DNA from: UBA9715 sp045629845
GTDB taxonomy: Bacteria; Actinomycetota; Coriobacteriia; Coriobacteriales; Eggerthellaceae
DNA: 14,549 nt
Direction of reading: 5' to 3'
Assembly (NCBI GenBank): GCA_045629845.1
Contig: JAZQRZ010000104.1
Span: 1-14,549 of the forward strand
Position 1 is the stretch's first letter. Each line of letters starts with the position of its first letter. Positions 1 to 7,390 of this stretch are shown here, in pieces. The notes under the pieces were generated by a model. That model did not search any database. It was given only the letters and a program-made list of their open reading frames with translations, and was not told the DNA's origin. A program made the position numbers and the translations under genes.

Positions 1-12
1 CACGATTAACGT

Positions 13-18
13 TATACT
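13..18 (+). promoter_or_regulatory. Possible -10 box upstream of trpS
   Basis: TATACT lies 37 bases upstream of the trpS start codon and matches the bacterial -10 consensus at five of six positions. The -35 region would fall outside the window, so the promoter cannot be completed. If it is real, the leader is only about 30 nt, too short for a T-box tryptophan riboswitch. It overlaps an 8-bp palindrome, TAACGTTA (7-14). Confidence 0.35.
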
Positions 19-55
19 GGGCGTTACGCATTTTCGAAGATTAGAAGGACGTACC

Positions 56-1108
56 ATGGCTGAATATTCAGATACCTTTTTGGCGAGCAAGAAGCGCTCC
101 GATGATATCCGCGCTGACCTGCCGCAACATCCTGAAAAGTACACGATGCTTACGGGCGACCGTCCCACGGGTCGTTTGCATCTGGGTCATTATTTCGGAA
201 GTATTCAGCACCGCGTTGAATATCAGAACCTGGGCATTCAGTGCTACGTACTGATTGCTGACTATCAGGTTATTACCGACCGCGACACGACTGAGCATAT
301 TCAGGACAACGTGTACAACATGGTCATGGATTACTTGGCTGCTGGTATCGATCCTGAAAAGACACCGATTTTCACGCATTCGGCTATCCCGGCTCTCAAT
401 CAGCTGATGCTGCCGTTCTTGTCGTTGGTTAGCGAATCCGAATTGCAGCGCAACCCTACGGTCAAGGCTGAACAGGAAGCATCGGGCCATGCGTTGACTG
501 GTTTGCTTTTGACCTACCCAGTGCATCAGGCTTGCGACATCCTGTTCTGCAAGGGTAACATCGTGCCAGTGGGTAAGGACCAGCTGCCTCACATCGAACA
601 GACGCGTCAGATTGCTCGTCGTTTCAACGATCGCTACGCTCCGGTTTTCCCCGAGCCCGACGGAATTCTGTCCGACGCTATCGAAATTCCAGGCTTGGAT
701 GGTCGCAAGATGTCGAAGAGCTACGGCAACTCCATCATGCTGGGCGCAACGGCTGAAGAAACAGCCAAGCTTATCAAGAAGGCTAAGAGCGACTCTGATC
801 GCAACATTACGTTCGACAAGGAAAATCGTCCCGAAGTTAGCGCATTGTTGACTACGGCTGCACTGTGCTCGGGTCGTTCTGAAGTCGAAATTGCTGCCGA
901 GATTGGTGATGGCGGTGCGGGCATGTTGAAGCGCGTCGTTACCGAAAGCGTTAATGAGTTCTTGGCACCGCATCGTGAGCGTCGTGCGAAGTTCGAAAAC
1001 GATCTCGACTATGTTAAGGACGTACTGAACGAAGGCAATCGTCGCATGAATGAAATTGCCAATGCTACGCTTGATGAAGTTCGCGAAGCAATGAGCATGG
1101 TTTACTAA
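56..1108 (+). CDS. trpS: Tryptophanyl-tRNA synthetase (HLGH-type clade)
   Basis: Cytoplasmic class Ic aminoacyl-tRNA synthetase that charges tRNA-Trp with tryptophan using ATP. The 350-residue product is the usual length for the family. The Rossmann-fold nucleotide site starts with GDRPTGRLHLGHY at residues 34-46, in which HLGH (42-45) is the HIGH signature. GRKMSKSYGN at 217-225 contains the KMSKS loop. The GDRPTG-HLGH form differs from the SGxQPSG-TIGN form of the E. coli and Bacillus housekeeping enzymes. From memory of the family it resembles the second TrpRS clade (Deinococcus TrpRS II, streptococcal TrpRS), some members of which tolerate indolmycin. The start is supported by AGAAGGA at 43-49, six bases before ATG. 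trmL follows on the same strand after 43 bases. A long open frame on the opposite strand is a codon-bias shadow. Confidence 0.96.
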   Translation: MAEYSDTFLASKKRSDDIRADLPQHPEKYTMLTGDRPTGRLHLGHYFGSIQHRVEYQNLGIQCYVLIADYQVITDRDTTEHIQDNVYNMVMDYLAAGIDPEKTPIFTHSAIPALNQLMLPFLSLVSESELQRNPTVKAEQEASGHALTGLLLTYPVHQACDILFCKGNIVPVGKDQLPHIEQTRQIARRFNDRYAPVFPEPDGILSDAIEIPGLDGRKMSKSYGNSIMLGATAEETAKLIKKAKSDSDRNITFDKENRPEVSALLTTAALCSGRSEVEIAAEIGDGGAGMLKRVVTESVNEFLAPHRERRAKFENDLDYVKDVLNEGNRRMNEIANATLDEVREAMSMVY

Positions 1109-1138
1109 ATATGGAAGGGGATTAACCCTTTCCATATT
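1108..1138 (+). terminator. Intercistronic hairpin between trpS and trmL
   Basis: A 13-bp inverted repeat starts at the last base of the trpS stop codon. The left arm is 1108-1120, the loop ATTAA is 1121-1125 and the right arm is 1126-1138, with one G-U pair. It is a stable stem in RNA, but no run of T follows: the next bases are ATTGGAGAG, which include the trmL ribosome-binding site. It is therefore a poor classical intrinsic terminator. It could be a partial terminator, an RNA-processing or stability element, or a structure that limits ribosome access to trmL. Confidence 0.5.
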
Positions 1139-1151
1139 ATTGGAGAGCCAC

Positions 1152-1610
1152 ATGAACATTGTTCTTGTAGAGCCAGAGATTCCTCAGAATACAGGCAATA
1201 TTGCTCGCACCTGCGCTTGCGTGGGTGCGACGCTTCATTTAGTCGAGCCGATGGGGTTTCGCTTGACGCAGCGCAATTTAGCTCGTGCTGGCTGCGATTA
1301 TTGGGATGAAGTCGAAATTGTTCGCTGGTCTTGCATCGAAGAATTCTTGGAGCAGCACGGTACCGATGAACTGCATTTCTTTACAGGTCAGGCAACAAAG
1401 AACTATGTCGACGTAACGTATGGACAAGATGCATTTCTCTTATTCGGACGCGAATCAGCAGGAATAGATCCGGCTATCCTTGATCGCTTTGCAGATCAAT
1501 GCGTGCGCATTCCCATGCGCCAGGGGTTACGCAGTTTAAACCTTTCAAATGCTGTTGCTATTGCGGCATACGAGGCGCTTCATCAACAAAGCTTTCCAAA
1601 CCTTGTGTAG
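1152..1610 (+). CDS. trmL: tRNA (cytidine/uridine-34-2'-O)-methyltransferase
   Basis: SPOUT-family RNA methyltransferase expected to use S-adenosylmethionine to methylate the 2'-OH of wobble base 34 in tRNA-Leu isoacceptors. The 152-residue product is close to the E. coli enzyme in length. The three SPOUT motifs are visible: EPEIPQNTGNIART at 7-20, LFGRESAGI at 97-105, and IPMRQGLRSLNLSNA at 120-134 followed by the helix that closes the trefoil knot. The start is the ATG at 1152, where the MNIVLVEPEIPQN family start begins. GGAGAG at 1142-1147 sits four bases upstream. An in-frame ATG at 1140 overlaps this Shine-Dalgarno and is unlikely. It is probably co-transcribed with trpS, which gives a small tRNA-function unit. 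No convincing terminator follows it. Confidence 0.93.
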   Translation: MNIVLVEPEIPQNTGNIARTCACVGATLHLVEPMGFRLTQRNLARAGCDYWDEVEIVRWSCIEEFLEQHGTDELHFFTGQATKNYVDVTYGQDAFLLFGRESAGIDPAILDRFADQCVRIPMRQGLRSLNLSNAVAIAAYEALHQQSFPNLV

Positions 1611-1691
1611 GCCACGCCGCACAAGGCTCACTTTGCTCGAAAGCTCGTTACGCCGAATTTAGTGCCAATTCCCTCATGTTCATCCCATTGC

Positions 1692-1723
1692 TTGACATCG
1701 AGCAAGTAGGTGGGTGCTACAAT
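1692..1723 (+). promoter_or_regulatory. Predicted adk promoter
   Basis: A consensus TTGACA (1692-1697) and TACAAT (1718-1723) are separated by 20 bases, longer than ideal. A TGC directly before TACAAT makes an extended -10 element, which could compensate. The leader to the adk start would be about 30 nt. An imperfect dyad, TTGCT (1688-1692) and AGCAA (1701-1705), straddles the -35 box and might be an operator, though at five bases per arm it may be chance. Confidence 0.5.
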
Positions 1724-1758
1724 GTCTTCGTTACGTTCCAGAAAGAAAGGGAACCCTT

Positions 1759-2385
1759 ATGAACATCGTTTTGTTGGGTGGTCCGGGTGCTGGTAAGGGC
1801 ACGCAGGCTGCAAAGTTGGTCGAAGAGTTTAAGACGCCCCATATCTCCACGGGCGATATGCTGCGTGCAGCTGTTGCAGCTGGTACAGATCTGGGCAAGA
1901 AGGCTAAGTCGTACATGGATGCTGGCGAACTGGTGCCCGACGACGTTATCATTGGCCTGGTAATCGACCGTCTGCAGGAACCCGACACTGATGCTGGCTT
2001 TATCCTTGACGGCTTCCCGCGCACGTCTGCTCAGGCTGTTGCTCTCGACGCTGAACTTGGCAAGCTCGAACGCCCGCTCGATGCTGCTCTGCTCATCGAT
2101 GTCGATCCTGAAGTCATCGTGAAGCGCCTGTGCTCGCGTCGTATGTGCCGCGACTGCGGTTTCATTGGCAGCGAATCTGATGCAAAGTGCCCGAAGTGCG
2201 GCGGCGAAATGTACCAGCGCGACGACGACAACGAAACCACGGTTCGCAATCGTCTCGACGTGTACCAGAAGTCCACAAGCCCGCTTATCGATTACTATCG
2301 TGGCAGCGAACTGCTCATCGCTATCGATGGCGATCGCGATCCCGAAGTCGTATACGCTGACGTTAAGAAGGCTTTGTCGCTGTAA
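1759..2385 (+). CDS. adk: Adenylate kinase with zinc-type short LID
   Basis: Cytoplasmic enzyme that interconverts ATP + AMP and 2 ADP. The product has 208 residues. The P-loop GGPGAGKGT is at 7-15, the AMP-binding segment STGDMLR at 30-36, and DGFPRT at 84-89. The LID has four cysteines, C130, C133, C144 and C147, the pattern of a structural zinc site. Only 10 residues separate the two CxxC pairs, fewer than the roughly 16 of Bacillus-type LIDs, so the domain is compact. The start is the ATG at 1759, preceded by AAAGGGA at 1746-1752; the frame is open further upstream, but that part lies in the promoter. adk is often found beside secY in the ribosomal-protein operon. Here it stands alone with its own promoter and terminator. 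Confidence 0.97.
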   Translation: MNIVLLGGPGAGKGTQAAKLVEEFKTPHISTGDMLRAAVAAGTDLGKKAKSYMDAGELVPDDVIIGLVIDRLQEPDTDAGFILDGFPRTSAQAVALDAELGKLERPLDAALLIDVDPEVIVKRLCSRRMCRDCGFIGSESDAKCPKCGGEMYQRDDDNETTVRNRLDVYQKSTSPLIDYYRGSELLIAIDGDRDPEVVYADVKKALSL

Positions 2386-2410
2386 AGCTTCAGCAACAAC
2401 TTGCAAGTCT

Positions 2411-2442
2411 AAGGCTCTCGTATTACGAGAGCCTTTCTTTTG
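2411..2442 (+). terminator. Intrinsic terminator of adk, possibly bidirectional
   Basis: A perfect stem, GGCTCTCG (2413-2420) with CGAGAGCC (2426-2433) and loop TATTA, extends by two A-T pairs and is followed by TTTCTTTTG. This is a strong Rho-independent terminator for adk. It ends two bases before the stop codon of the convergent yhgE-like gene. Read on the minus strand, the same stem is followed only by TTAGACTTGC, so termination in that direction should be weaker. Confidence 0.9.
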
Positions 2443-2444
2443 TG

Positions 2445-4514
2445 CTACATCAATTTGGATTTCTCAACGCGTTCGACGAAGCGTGGAACGACGGCGCTGA
2501 GCGGTTTAAGGAGCGCAAGGCCCATCAGGGCGAAAGGAATGACAAACAGCAGCAACAAGCCCAGTTCAATCCAGAAGTCACCTTGATAGATACCGAACAT
2601 TGCGGCACGCATGGCGTTTACTGCGTGAGTAATCGGCAAGAAGGGGCTCATGTTCTGGAAGAAGTCGGGCAACAACTTCATGGGGAAGCTGCCACCGCCG
2701 CCCGATACTTGCACGATAAGCAGAATGACCGAAAGCGCTTTACCCAGGTTGGCAAAGAGTGCTACCAGGGTATAAATGATGAAGGTAAACACCAATCCCG
2801 ATATCCAGAAGCACAGGACGTAAAGGAAGGGATTTTCGGCTTGTACGCCCAAGAACAGCAGGTTACCCAGCGAAAGCGTGGTCGATTGCATGAGCGAAAG
2901 CATGCCAATAGTGCAGAAACGACCAAGGAAAAGCTGGCGTGGGGTAGGGTCTTTCAAGTCGGCGATAGCACGTGCGGAAGGTATAACGCGCAGGGTCACC
3001 ATGACGAGTAAGGCACCAATCCAAAGGGCAAGCGTCGTGTATAGCGGCGACATAGCAGACCCGAAGTTTTCAACAGGGTAGACTGCGTGGCGTTCAAGCT
3101 TTACAGGTGCAGCGATGGCAGTTGCAAGGGCTTCTGGATCAGAGCCAATAATGGTGCGCAGGGTTTGCATATCATCGCTAGCTAATGCTTTCGAAATTCC
3201 TTGACCCACGTTGGTCAGCTCGGTAGAAGCCTTGCGCAATTCGGTTGTTGCGGCTTCAATCTTTTGCCTTGATGATGCAAGGTCTTGCGAAAGTGACCAA
3301 GCAGAACCAACAAGTTCGTTCTTGGCGTTTTCGATTGTGCGTGCAACTGAAGAAATGGAAGCACCTGCTTTTGAAGCAGATTGAGAAATGCGGTCAAGCG
3401 TAGGCTTCAAGTTTTGGTCGTATTCGGCCTGAGCGGCATCCAAGTCCTGCTTTGCTTCAGCGACAAGTTGTGCAGCATCGCTGCGGGCTTCTTGTGTCGA
3501 GGCGTTGGCATCACGTATGGCGTCGGCGGCTTCAGTTAAAGCTTGCGCACGAGCTGCGTCTCCTGCGGCAGCCATAGCAGCTGCCTGGTCGCGCAACAAC
3601 TGCTCGGCAGTGGCGGCTGCGGCAGCGCTGTTATTAAAGGCTGTATCAACGGTTGCAGGCAGTTCTCCAAGGCTGGCAGATTCTTGGGCTATTGCATCGG
3701 CTAATGCCTGTGACGATGCATCCATCTGAGCTAGGGCGTTATCGCTTGCGCGCTTGGCGTTGGCTGCAGATGCTTCAATGGTGCTAGCAGCATCGCCAGC
3801 GCGTTCCATTAGGGTTGTAGAACTATCAATAAGCTGCTGGGACGATTGCATAACATTTGAATACGAATCCAGCATATCGGCCGCATCGTTAACCTGCGTG
3901 CCCAGCTGCACCATGTGCTTTGCCAGGTCGTTAATGCGACTATCTGCGCCAGCTTCGTCGGCGTAGTCAAACAGTGTATTAGAAATACCCAGTGCAATCT
4001 CGGAAATCGTTTCGGCAAACACTTCGTTTACCTGCGCCGAAACCTGATCAGCACCCTGGTCAGTAACCTTGGGCGCAATCGCGCTTTTCTTCTGGTTCGA
4101 GTAGTAGGTGATGCTGGCGTGCTCCACATCGTCAGAATAGAACGACATCATGTCGGCACTAAAGCTGGCAGGAATTACAACGGCAGCATAGTAACGCCCC
4201 GAACGTGCGCCATCTATTGCGTCTTCTTCGTCGGTAAATACCCAATCAAGCTGGTCATTTGCGCGTAGTGTCGAAGTAATCTGGTCGCCGATATTAATAC
4301 GCAGCGGTACAAGATCGCTTTCATAGCCTTCATCTGAATTAGCAACGGCAACAGTAAGGTTGCCCGTGTTTTCAAATACATTCCAGCAGGCGATGATGTT
4401 GTACCACGAGAAAATAGAGGGCAGTGCCACCAAGCCCAGAATGGCAATAATCGTAACAACATTGCTTACCAGGCGCTTACAGTCGTTTTTAAAGAGGCTC
4501 CAGATGTTATTCAT
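2445..4514 (-). CDS. YhgE/Pip domain membrane protein, downstream paralogue
   Basis: Membrane protein of the YhgE/Pip family, which includes phage-receptor proteins (lactococcal Pip, Bacillus YueB) and is related to EsaA of type VII secretion. Its function here is unknown. The 689-residue product has an N-terminal membrane segment at about 19-41, then the family motif WNVFENTGNL (44-53) and a conserved extracytoplasmic domain with NDQLDWV (86-92) and IPASFSADM (114-122). An Ala-rich helical, probably coiled-coil region spans about 195-440. A C-terminal ABC-2-like core of roughly five helices lies at about 490-670, including GSAMSPLYTTLALWIGAL and the IVQVSGGGGSFP region. I chose the ATG at 4514 because AAGGAGG lies five bases upstream; an in-frame ATG at 4529 overlaps that site. 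The first eight bases overlap the end of the upstream paralogue, which indicates translational coupling. Confidence 0.9.
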   Translation of the reverse strand: MNNIWSLFKNDCKRLVSNVVTIIAILGLVALPSIFSWYNIIACWNVFENTGNLTVAVANSDEGYESDLVPLRINIGDQITSTLRANDQLDWVFTDEEDAIDGARSGRYYAAVVIPASFSADMMSFYSDDVEHASITYYSNQKKSAIAPKVTDQGADQVSAQVNEVFAETISEIALGISNTLFDYADEAGADSRINDLAKHMVQLGTQVNDAADMLDSYSNVMQSSQQLIDSSTTLMERAGDAASTIEASAANAKRASDNALAQMDASSQALADAIAQESASLGELPATVDTAFNNSAAAAATAEQLLRDQAAAMAAAGDAARAQALTEAADAIRDANASTQEARSDAAQLVAEAKQDLDAAQAEYDQNLKPTLDRISQSASKAGASISSVARTIENAKNELVGSAWSLSQDLASSRQKIEAATTELRKASTELTNVGQGISKALASDDMQTLRTIIGSDPEALATAIAAPVKLERHAVYPVENFGSAMSPLYTTLALWIGALLVMVTLRVIPSARAIADLKDPTPRQLFLGRFCTIGMLSLMQSTTLSLGNLLFLGVQAENPFLYVLCFWISGLVFTFIIYTLVALFANLGKALSVILLIVQVSGGGGSFPMKLLPDFFQNMSPFLPITHAVNAMRAAMFGIYQGDFWIELGLLLLFVIPFALMGLALLKPLSAVVPRFVERVEKSKLM

Positions 4515-7182
4515 CGTTGCCTCCTTCATCCGAGTCGTCAGAAGCGGGGGAGACTTGGTCGCCGGGCTTCGTGGTAGATTCTGAAGAAGGCACTGGAGCC
4601 GGTGCTACGTGTGTGAACGGCCTAAGGATGTTTGCAACATCCATCAAAGGCTGTACACGCGTGAGGCCATTACGACCTTTGTACAGGGCGCGAACTTCAT
4701 CCTCGCTCATGCCTTCAAGCGAAGCAAGGTGGCTTAGGTAATCGCGCAGGTATTCGACCACAATCAGATACGTAATAACTAACGCAAACCAGATAAGCCA
4801 CGTCGTCAAGATAACAACCTTTTCCATGCCTAAAGCGACAAGGATAGTCGTCGACACGATAGGCAGTGCAATGCCAACAATCAGGGCACCGCGCATCAGC
4901 TTGGGATACAGCGCCATAAAGCGATTGGCGCGCGCTTCGATAACTTCACGGTATTCATCGTGATTCGAAAGCGCCTGAATCATTTGAGACATGCGATAGC
5001 GGCGTGCAGGTAACTGCACCGATTCGCCGATTATCATGCCGCCTTCTTCGATTTCGCGCGCGAACATGCGATTCAGGTTGGTCATATACGGGCGCACAAT
5101 AGTGCCAACCGTGATAAAGCCAATCATGAAGGCGAGAAGAACACCAACATACGAGAGCCAGGCGCCATCGTAGAAGCCGCAGATAGTTTCGCGGATAGCG
5201 TTAATGCCGTACGTGAAGGGGAAGAGTGGGTATACAACATGGAAGAACTCGGGCGTCATTTCGATGGGGTACAAGCCCGTTGCGCCAGGGATTTGTACGA
5301 AAACTAATATGACGCACAAAGCTTTGCCCACATGCTGCAGCGTCGTAGAAAGCGTGTATTGAATAGCTAAGTATGAAAGCGAAGCAATAATGGCGGTCAA
5401 TATAAATAGCGCTGCATTAGCTGTTTGAACGCCGATAATCAGGCAGCCCGTGCAGCAAATAATGGCTTGAAGTGAGGCCAAAATGGCAAGTAGAAGACCG
5501 CGACCAAAAGTATGCTGAGTTACGGTTAGGTTTTCGATCTCTTCCTCGTCTACTTCTAAGCGGAAGATAACCATCAGCATGAATACGCCAATCCACAGCG
5601 TAAGGTTGATGAACAACGGCGCCATGGCAGAACCGTAGGCATTAATGGGGTACAGCTCTTCATGTTTTACTTGCGTGGGTGACATCATGAAGTCAGCGAT
5701 TTTATCGGGATCAATACCGCTTTCACTGGTCAGTTCGGAAAGGGCATTAGCTGAAGCAAGTGAGGCCAAGTCGGTTTTTACGGTGCTTAGGTCTTTTTCT
5801 AAATCAGCAAGCACACGGTCAGTTTGTGTTAAGGCATCAGCGGTGACAGCAAGCGTTGAATCAAGTTCGCTTAACGTGGCACTTGCCTGCTCGATGACAG
5901 CGCGTTGGCTTGCAACGGCGGCAGACAAGCTGCTTGATGCGCTGGCAACACTTGCTAAGCCTGCGCTAATAGCTGGAACAACCTGGCCGCTAATAATGCT
6001 GCGATAGTTGTCAGCAGTATTAAGCGCCTTCAATACAAGGTCGTTTACGGAATCGGCGGAGCCAACAGCTGCGCGAGCTGCTTCATCAAGCTGCTGTGCC
6101 AGCTGCGCCCAATCTTCTGAAGTCTTCGGTGCTTCATTCAATGCTGCAATGGCTTTGTCGATGCGGGCTTTCTGGTCGTCATTCGCAACTGCTTTTAATT
6201 GGGTAAGTAGTGCAATGATTTCGGAATAGTCGGCATTTGCCAGCGTGCCCCCGTTGGTGGGCACACCTAAAGCTGCACGAGCCGCTTCAATAGCGCTTGC
6301 GGTTTTGGTTAGTGCAAGGGTTGTTTCAGAAGCAGCCTTGGCAGCCTTGGCGGAGCCTTCATCAAGTACAGTGTTGATGCGCGCGTTAAAGTCAGCCAGG
6401 TCGTTGTTGGCTTGTTCGACCAGTGTCGTCATATCATTCAAAACAGCGGTCGCTTCATCCACATCGTCCTGTGCACCCGCTAACGTGTTTTTCGCGGCTG
6501 CAGTTTTTGCGCGTGCGGAATCAACGGTGCTGGTGAAGTTAGCGATAGCCTGACGGGCATCACGAACGTCAGTTAGCGCGTTATCAATACGTTGCGAAGC
6601 TCTGGTTTGTGATGAAGCAATCTGCTTATAGGTGTCACCAAGCTTTTCATCAAGAATTTTCGCTACCGTAGAGCTGACCGTCGAAAAGAACGTGTCGTTA
6701 ATAGTGGTATCAAGTGTGTTTGCGCCCGTGTCAGTAATCTTTGGTGATACGGGTCCTGTTTTCTCGTTGACGTAGTATTCAAGTGTTGGCTGTTTAAAGT
6801 CGCCCGTGGTTAAGGTGGCAATATCAGCGCTGAAGCTTTCGGGAATAATGAAAGCAGCATAAGCGCTTCCTGCATCAACATTTGCAAGGGCTTCATCGCG
6901 GGTAGTAATAACCCAATCAAGCTGATCGTTTTCTTGAAGTTCATCAACCAGCTGATTGCCTACATCTAAACGTCCCAGTGTTTTGTCGTTAATCCCTTTA
7001 TCTTCGTTAACTACGCACACCTGAAGGTTGCCCGTGTTTTCGTACGGGTTCCAAAATGCTGTGACGTTGAACCATGTATACAACGAAGGTAATACGCATA
7101 AAAACAAGACGACAGACCACGCCGCTGGCGTTTTCGCCAAGCGCTTCACATCGCGCAAAAATACACGCGCAATGTTTCCCAT
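4507..7182 (-). CDS. YhgE/Pip domain membrane protein with C-terminal extension
   Basis: The first gene of a two-gene minus-strand operon encodes an 891-residue paralogue of the downstream protein. One membrane segment (about 22-42) precedes WNPYENTGNL (44-53), NDQLDWVIT (85-93) and IPESFSAD (113-120). A long Ala/Ser/Thr-rich helical region, about 190-480, is predicted outside the membrane. The ABC-2-like core has helices near 523-541, 561-585, 588-610, 617-635 and 675-697, with GSAMAPLFINLTLWIGVF as the matching family motif. Residues 698-891 have no counterpart in the downstream paralogue: a charged segment, two more hydrophobic helices (764-784, 787-811), then a Pro/Ser/Asp-rich hydrophilic tail. 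The start is the ATG at 7182, seven bases after AAGGAGG. Substrate and role are unknown; envelope transport or a structural scaffold are both possible. Confidence 0.9.
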   Translation of the reverse strand: MGNIARVFLRDVKRLAKTPAAWSVVLFLCVLPSLYTWFNVTAFWNPYENTGNLQVCVVNEDKGINDKTLGRLDVGNQLVDELQENDQLDWVITTRDEALANVDAGSAYAAFIIPESFSADIATLTTGDFKQPTLEYYVNEKTGPVSPKITDTGANTLDTTINDTFFSTVSSTVAKILDEKLGDTYKQIASSQTRASQRIDNALTDVRDARQAIANFTSTVDSARAKTAAAKNTLAGAQDDVDEATAVLNDMTTLVEQANNDLADFNARINTVLDEGSAKAAKAASETTLALTKTASAIEAARAALGVPTNGGTLANADYSEIIALLTQLKAVANDDQKARIDKAIAALNEAPKTSEDWAQLAQQLDEAARAAVGSADSVNDLVLKALNTADNYRSIISGQVVPAISAGLASVASASSSLSAAVASQRAVIEQASATLSELDSTLAVTADALTQTDRVLADLEKDLSTVKTDLASLASANALSELTSESGIDPDKIADFMMSPTQVKHEELYPINAYGSAMAPLFINLTLWIGVFMLMVIFRLEVDEEEIENLTVTQHTFGRGLLLAILASLQAIICCTGCLIIGVQTANAALFILTAIIASLSYLAIQYTLSTTLQHVGKALCVILVFVQIPGATGLYPIEMTPEFFHVVYPLFPFTYGINAIRETICGFYDGAWLSYVGVLLAFMIGFITVGTIVRPYMTNLNRMFAREIEEGGMIIGESVQLPARRYRMSQMIQALSNHDEYREVIEARANRFMALYPKLMRGALIVGIALPIVSTTILVALGMEKVVILTTWLIWFALVITYLIVVEYLRDYLSHLASLEGMSEDEVRALYKGRNGLTRVQPLMDVANILRPFTHVAPAPVPSSESTTKPGDQVSPASDDSDEGGNDE

Positions 7183-7222
7183 TGTCTTGCCTCCTTCTAG
7201 TTCTCGAAAATGCAGCCTGATA

Positions 7223-7251
7223 GTTATATATCCCCTGACGGGAAAGGGAAA
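7223..7251 (-). promoter_or_regulatory. Tentative promoter for the YhgE/Pip operon
   Basis: Read on the minus strand, an A/T-rich TATATAAC segment (about 7230-7223) offers -10 candidates about 40 bases upstream of the start codon. The best-spaced -35 candidate, TTTCCC (7251-7246), matches consensus at only half its positions. A 6-bp hairpin, AAGGGA/TCCCTT with loop AAC (7244-7258), overlaps this area. The evidence is weak. Confidence 0.25.
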
Positions 7252-7361
7252 CTCCCTTCATTTTAGAAGTAGGTATTTCTCACCAAATCACCACCCAGTT
7301 CAAACAAGCCGTTGACCGCTACTATGTAGCCGTTGCCCTACTCGCCCGCTTGGGTGTTCCG

Positions 7362-7390
7362 TTCACCATGATGGTGCAATCGATTTTAAT
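7362..7390 (+). promoter_or_regulatory. Tentative nifJ promoter with small dyad
   Basis: TTCACC (7362-7367) and TTTAAT (7385-7390) are 17 bases apart, the standard spacing, and would give a leader of about 50 nt. A perfect 13-base dyad CACCAT-G-ATGGTG (7364-7376) overlaps the -35 box and could bind a regulator. The box matches are moderate. CATATT at 7403-7408 is an alternative -10. Confidence 0.3.

Noticed and set aside
1..55. T-box riboswitch for trpS
   Set aside because: Only 55 bases are visible and a -10-like box lies inside them. No specifier loop or T-box sequence can be seen.
68..1159. 363-codon open frame on the minus strand opposite trpS
   Set aside because: It mirrors trpS almost exactly, has no family-like composition, and is explained by codon bias in the real gene.
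1717..2406. 229-codon antisense frame over adk
   Set aside because: It is a shadow of adk codon usage and runs across the adk promoter and terminator.
2442..3011. 189-codon plus-strand frame inside the YhgE/Pip gene
   Set aside because: It lies within a well-supported membrane-protein gene and has low-complexity Gln/Glu/His composition typical of an antisense shadow.
3500..3800. Apparent low-complexity repeat tract
   Set aside because: It is Ala-rich coiled-coil coding sequence with irregular codons, not a DNA repeat array; no regular unit or CRISPR-like spacing is present.
4515..4529. Upstream ATG for the downstream YhgE/Pip gene
   Set aside because: It overlaps the AAGGAGG site that fits the ATG at 4514, and the family N-terminus begins at MNNIW.
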